Assembly (NCBI GenBank): GCA_023432725.1
Contig: JAEYUH010000315.1
Location: 1 to 8,676 of the forward strand
DNA: 8,676 bases
Direction: 5' to 3'
Source of the DNA: Actinomycetes bacterium
GTDB taxonomy: Bacteria > Actinomycetota > Actinomycetes > Propionibacteriales > Propionibacteriaceae
Positions 6,858-8,676 of this stretch are shown piece by piece. Numbering within the stretch: the first letter of the stretch is position 1; every line of letters begins with the position of its first letter. Both the position numbers and the translations under genes were made by a program. The notes beneath the pieces are model-generated. The model ran no database searches. It was not told the origin of the DNA and saw only the letters and a program-made list of their open reading frames with translations.

Positions 6858-7652
6858 ATGGCGTTCGACATCGACCAGTATGCGCAGGCCTCGACCGAGG
6901 TGACCTGGCAGGACCTCGACTTCGAGGCCTTCACCCAGGCGCCGCTGCCCGAGGTCACCCTCCGGACGCTCAGCTACATGTGTGCGGTCGAGTACCACAC
7001 GGTCTGCTACCTGCGCGACCTGCTGGTGACACCGTCGCACAAGGAGCGCGACGTGAACGCGTTCATGACGATGTGGAACCGCGAGGAGTTCTGGCACGGC
7101 GAGGCGCTGGCCGCCGTGCTGGAACGCCACGGGATCACCGTCGGCTACGACCGGCTGAAGGCGGGCCGGGTCAAGCTCGCGTGGCGCGACCGGCTCGCCC
7201 CGCTACGGCAGTCGATCCTCGGCAACATCGTCGGTGAGGACTACATCGCCGTCCACATGAGCTGGGGGGCCGCCAACGAGTGGAGCGCCGTGGCTGCCTA
7301 CCGGCGGCTCGCAGCGCTGGAGGACCACCCTGCACTCTCCCCGCTCCTGCACCGGATCGCACAGCAGGAGACCAAGCACGTGGCCTTCTACGCCACCCAG
7401 GCCCGCAAACGGCTGGAGAAGAGCGCGGTGGCCCGCAAGCTCACCCGGCTGGCACTGACCAGGGCCTGGGAGCCGGTCGGCTCCTCGATCTCCGAGCCCC
7501 AGGACGTCCGGCACGTGATGACCCACCTGTTCGGCAGCGCCGACGGCCTGGAGGAGATCCGCCGGGTCGACGCCAACATCGCAAGGCTGCCGGGCATGGA
7601 GGGGCTCACCATCGTGGAGAACGCGCTGCGCAAGCAGGGTGTCGCCGCCTGA
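6858..7652 (+). CDS. Ferritin-like diiron protein, desaturase/ADO type
   Basis: A 264-residue helical protein with a complete carboxylate-bridged diiron set: E45, E77-F-W-H80, E141 and E171-T-K-H174. The blocks WNREEFWHGEAL and QETKHVAFY resemble the EENRHGD and DEKRHE motifs of plant acyl-ACP desaturases. Ligand spacings (32, 61 and 30 residues) lie near those of aldehyde-deformylating oxygenase (28, 52, 29) and of the castor desaturase (38, 50, 33); length is closer to ADO. It is expected to activate O2 with two irons and act on a fatty acyl chain or aldehyde, probably the product or substrate of the upstream reductase. GAGGGAAGGGA (6844-6854) precedes the ATG; the gap to the reductase gene is 20 nt. 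It is a paralogue of the protein at 3707, which lacks half the ligands. Desaturase, hydroxylase or deformylase activity cannot be told apart from sequence. Confidence 0.78.
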   Translation: MAFDIDQYAQASTEVTWQDLDFEAFTQAPLPEVTLRTLSYMCAVEYHTVCYLRDLLVTPSHKERDVNAFMTMWNREEFWHGEALAAVLERHGITVGYDRLKAGRVKLAWRDRLAPLRQSILGNIVGEDYIAVHMSWGAANEWSAVAAYRRLAALEDHPALSPLLHRIAQQETKHVAFYATQARKRLEKSAVARKLTRLALTRAWEPVGSSISEPQDVRHVMTHLFGSADGLEEIRRVDANIARLPGMEGLTIVENALRKQGVAA

Positions 7653-7657
7653 GGCGG
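7645..7657. terminator. Small hairpin between the lipid operon and tRNA-Thr
   Basis: CCGCC-TGA-GGCGG is a perfect 5-bp stem whose loop is the TGA stop codon of the diiron gene. It lies 8 nt beyond the 3' end of the convergent tRNA. It has no U-run on either side, so at best it is a weak, U-less bidirectional terminator. Confidence 0.25.
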
Positions 7658-7665
7658 ACGAGGAG

Positions 7666-7738
7666 AGCCACCTTGGGGAATCGAACCCCAGACCTGCTCA
7701 TTACGAGTGAGCCGCTCTGCCTACTGAGCTAAGGTGGC
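7666..7738 (-). tRNA. trnT: tRNA-Thr, anticodon CGT
   Basis: The reverse complement folds into a full cloverleaf of 73 nt. The acceptor stem is GCCACCT/AGGTGGC, the D arm GCTC/GAGC with an AGTAGGCA loop, the anticodon arm GCTCA/TGAGC around CTCGTAA, and the T arm TGGGG/CCCCA around TTCGATT. The discriminator base is T. Anticodon CGT (on the + strand ACG, 7703-7705) reads the ACG threonine codon. The CCA end is not encoded. It lies convergent to the diiron gene, 13 nt from its stop, and has its own promoter-like -10. Confidence 0.96.
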
Positions 7739-7766
7739 GCGGCCCGGCAGGCCGGACCGGACCACA

Positions 7767-7797
7767 ACTATAGGGTCACCCGGCCGGATCGACCGAA
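7767..7797 (-). promoter_or_regulatory. Candidate tRNA-Thr promoter
   Basis: On the - strand, TATAGT (7772-7767) is a near-consensus -10 and stands out in an otherwise GC-rich 77-bp gap. TTCGGT (7797-7792) is a weak -35 at 19-base spacing. A start near 7760 would place a leader of about 22 nt before the tRNA, typical for a processed precursor. Confidence 0.55.
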
Positions 7798-7815
7798 CCG
7801 GCGCCACGGTACCGG

Positions 7816-8676
7816 TCAGGTGCAGACGAACCCGTCGTTGGGGAGCTTTCCGTCCACCAGGTAGTCGACCACCGCCCGGTCGACGCAGGACGACTTGCCG
7901 CCGTAGCTGCCGTGCCCTTCCCCGTCGTAGGTGAGCAGCACGCCCGACTCCAGCTGTTGTGCCATCGTCTGGGCGTGCTGGTAGGGGGTGGCGTTGTCCC
8001 CGGTGCCGCCGATCACAAGGATCGGGTCGGCGCCGGCTCCGCGCAGATCGAGTTGCGGGGCGGGACGGACCGGCCACAGCGTGCAGGTGAACTGCGGGCC
8101 GAAGTAGCGTCCGAAGATCGGCGCCTTGCCCTGGTCCTCACCCCACACGGCCTCGGCGTCGAGCACCCCCTCGTCGAGGTGGTCGAGGCAGCTGATCGCG
8201 GGGAAGGCGTAGAACATCGGCGAGTACTGGCCGTCCTCGTCGCGGGCGTTGAGCTGGTCGGCGGCCCACAGCAGCGCCTCGCCGCTGCCCTCGATCGCCC
8301 AGCCGGTGTAGGCCGCGAGCGCGGGCCAGGCCCGGGTGCCGCCGTACAGCAACTGAGCGACGCCCTCGACGGCCAGCGTCTGCGTGAGTCGCCGGCCCCT
8401 GACCTCGAGCGGTTCGGCGTCCAGATCGTCGAACAACCCCGTGATGCTAGCGAGCACCGCCTCGCGGGTGGACCCCAGGACGCAGTTCGTCCGCGCGCAC
8501 CAGTCGGCGAAGTTGCCCAGCGCCAGGTCGAAGCCCATCGCCTGGATGACGTCGTCGGAGTCGGTGATGTTGACGGCGGCGTCCAGCACCAGCCGACCCA
8601 CGCTGAACGGGAACAGCTCGGCGTACGTGGCGCCGAGCTCGGTGCCGTAGGAGTACCCGAAGAAGTTGAGGCGCTC
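7816..8676 (-). CDS. Alpha/beta hydrolase with TAP-like C-terminal domain, N-terminus missing
   Basis: The 286 C-terminal residues of an alpha/beta hydrolase are visible; the frame stays open to the window edge, so the GTG at 8601 is internal, not the start. Numbering from the first visible codon, the nucleophile elbow is GYSYGT (S9), the acid lies in GGTGDNATP (D227) and the His in DGEGHGSYG (H255), a full catalytic triad. Layout and the ending SSCVDRAVVDYLVDGKLP...VCT match the TAP-like C-terminal domain of actinobacterial secreted tripeptidyl aminopeptidases (SlpD/SlpE type) and related esterases. Several Cys (visible positions 60, 65, 163, 198, 264, 285) suggest disulfides and hence export; the signal peptide would be outside the window. 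It probably cleaves short peptides from N-termini, though some relatives are esterases. The tRNA gene starts 77 nt downstream. Confidence 0.82.
   Translation of the reverse strand, partial: ERLNFFGYSYGTELGATYAELFPFSVGRLVLDAAVNITDSDDVIQAMGFDLALGNFADWCARTNCVLGSTREAVLASITGLFDDLDAEPLEVRGRRLTQTLAVEGVAQLLYGGTRAWPALAAYTGWAIEGSGEALLWAADQLNARDEDGQYSPMFYAFPAISCLDHLDEGVLDAEAVWGEDQGKAPIFGRYFGPQFTCTLWPVRPAPQLDLRGAGADPILVIGGTGDNATPYQHAQTMAQQLESGVLLTYDGEGHGSYGGKSSCVDRAVVDYLVDGKLPNDGFVCT

Noticed and set aside
7666..7738. tRNA-Thr as an integration site for a mobile element
   Set aside because: No integrase and no direct repeat of the tRNA 3' end is visible; the flanking genes show no change in composition.
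7796..7815. Terminator of the alpha/beta hydrolase gene
   Set aside because: ACCGG and CCGGT can pair just after the stop, but the loop is about 10 nt, the stem only 5 bp and no U-run follows.

Overview
The window is high-GC DNA with dense gene packing, GTG and ATG starts, and GGAG-type ribosome binding sites. Together with an EIIB-EIIC-EIIA glucose-type PTS permease, a TAP-like alpha/beta hydrolase and a fatty acyl-CoA reductase fused to a HAD-IB phosphatase, it points to an actinobacterium. A Propionibacteriales-like lineage would fit, but that is only an impression.

Left part (1-3325). The 3' end of a SixA-type histidine phosphatase is followed after 14 nt by a CpdA-type cyclic-nucleotide phosphodiesterase on the + strand. 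Facing them on the - strand is a complete three-domain PTS permease (EIIBCA, PtsG-like). The two convergent genes end in the same four bases, CTAG, so their stop codons overlap on opposite strands. The pairing of a cAMP-degrading enzyme with a glucose-type PTS suggests carbon-source signalling, but they are not one transcription unit.

Divergent intergenic region (3326-3706). It holds no credible gene. It carries a 16-bp inverted repeat with a 4-nt loop and a smaller adjacent hairpin in the ptsG leader, plus weak promoter candidates for both directions.

Central operon (3707-7652, + strand). Three tightly spaced genes form what is probably a fatty-acyl metabolic unit. They are a ferritin-like protein, a 747-residue fatty acyl-CoA reductase/HAD-IB fusion whose GTG start overlaps the preceding TGA, and a second ferritin-like protein 20 nt downstream. 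The two ferritin-like proteins are full-length paralogues of the acyl-ACP-desaturase/aldehyde-deformylating-oxygenase type. The downstream copy keeps all six diiron ligands (E, ExxH, E, ExxH). The upstream copy has lost three, two of them Glu to Lys. An acyl reductase next to a ferritin-like diiron protein recalls the cyanobacterial acyl-ACP reductase/ADO alkane pathway. The added HAD domain and the degenerate partner make this a distinct and possibly undescribed arrangement. This is the most interesting part of the window.

Right part (7645-8676). A small hairpin separates the operon from a convergent tRNA-Thr(CGT), which has its own strong-looking -10 box. Beyond it lies the C-terminal part of an alpha/beta hydrolase (TAP-like peptidase/esterase) on the - strand, cut by the window edge.
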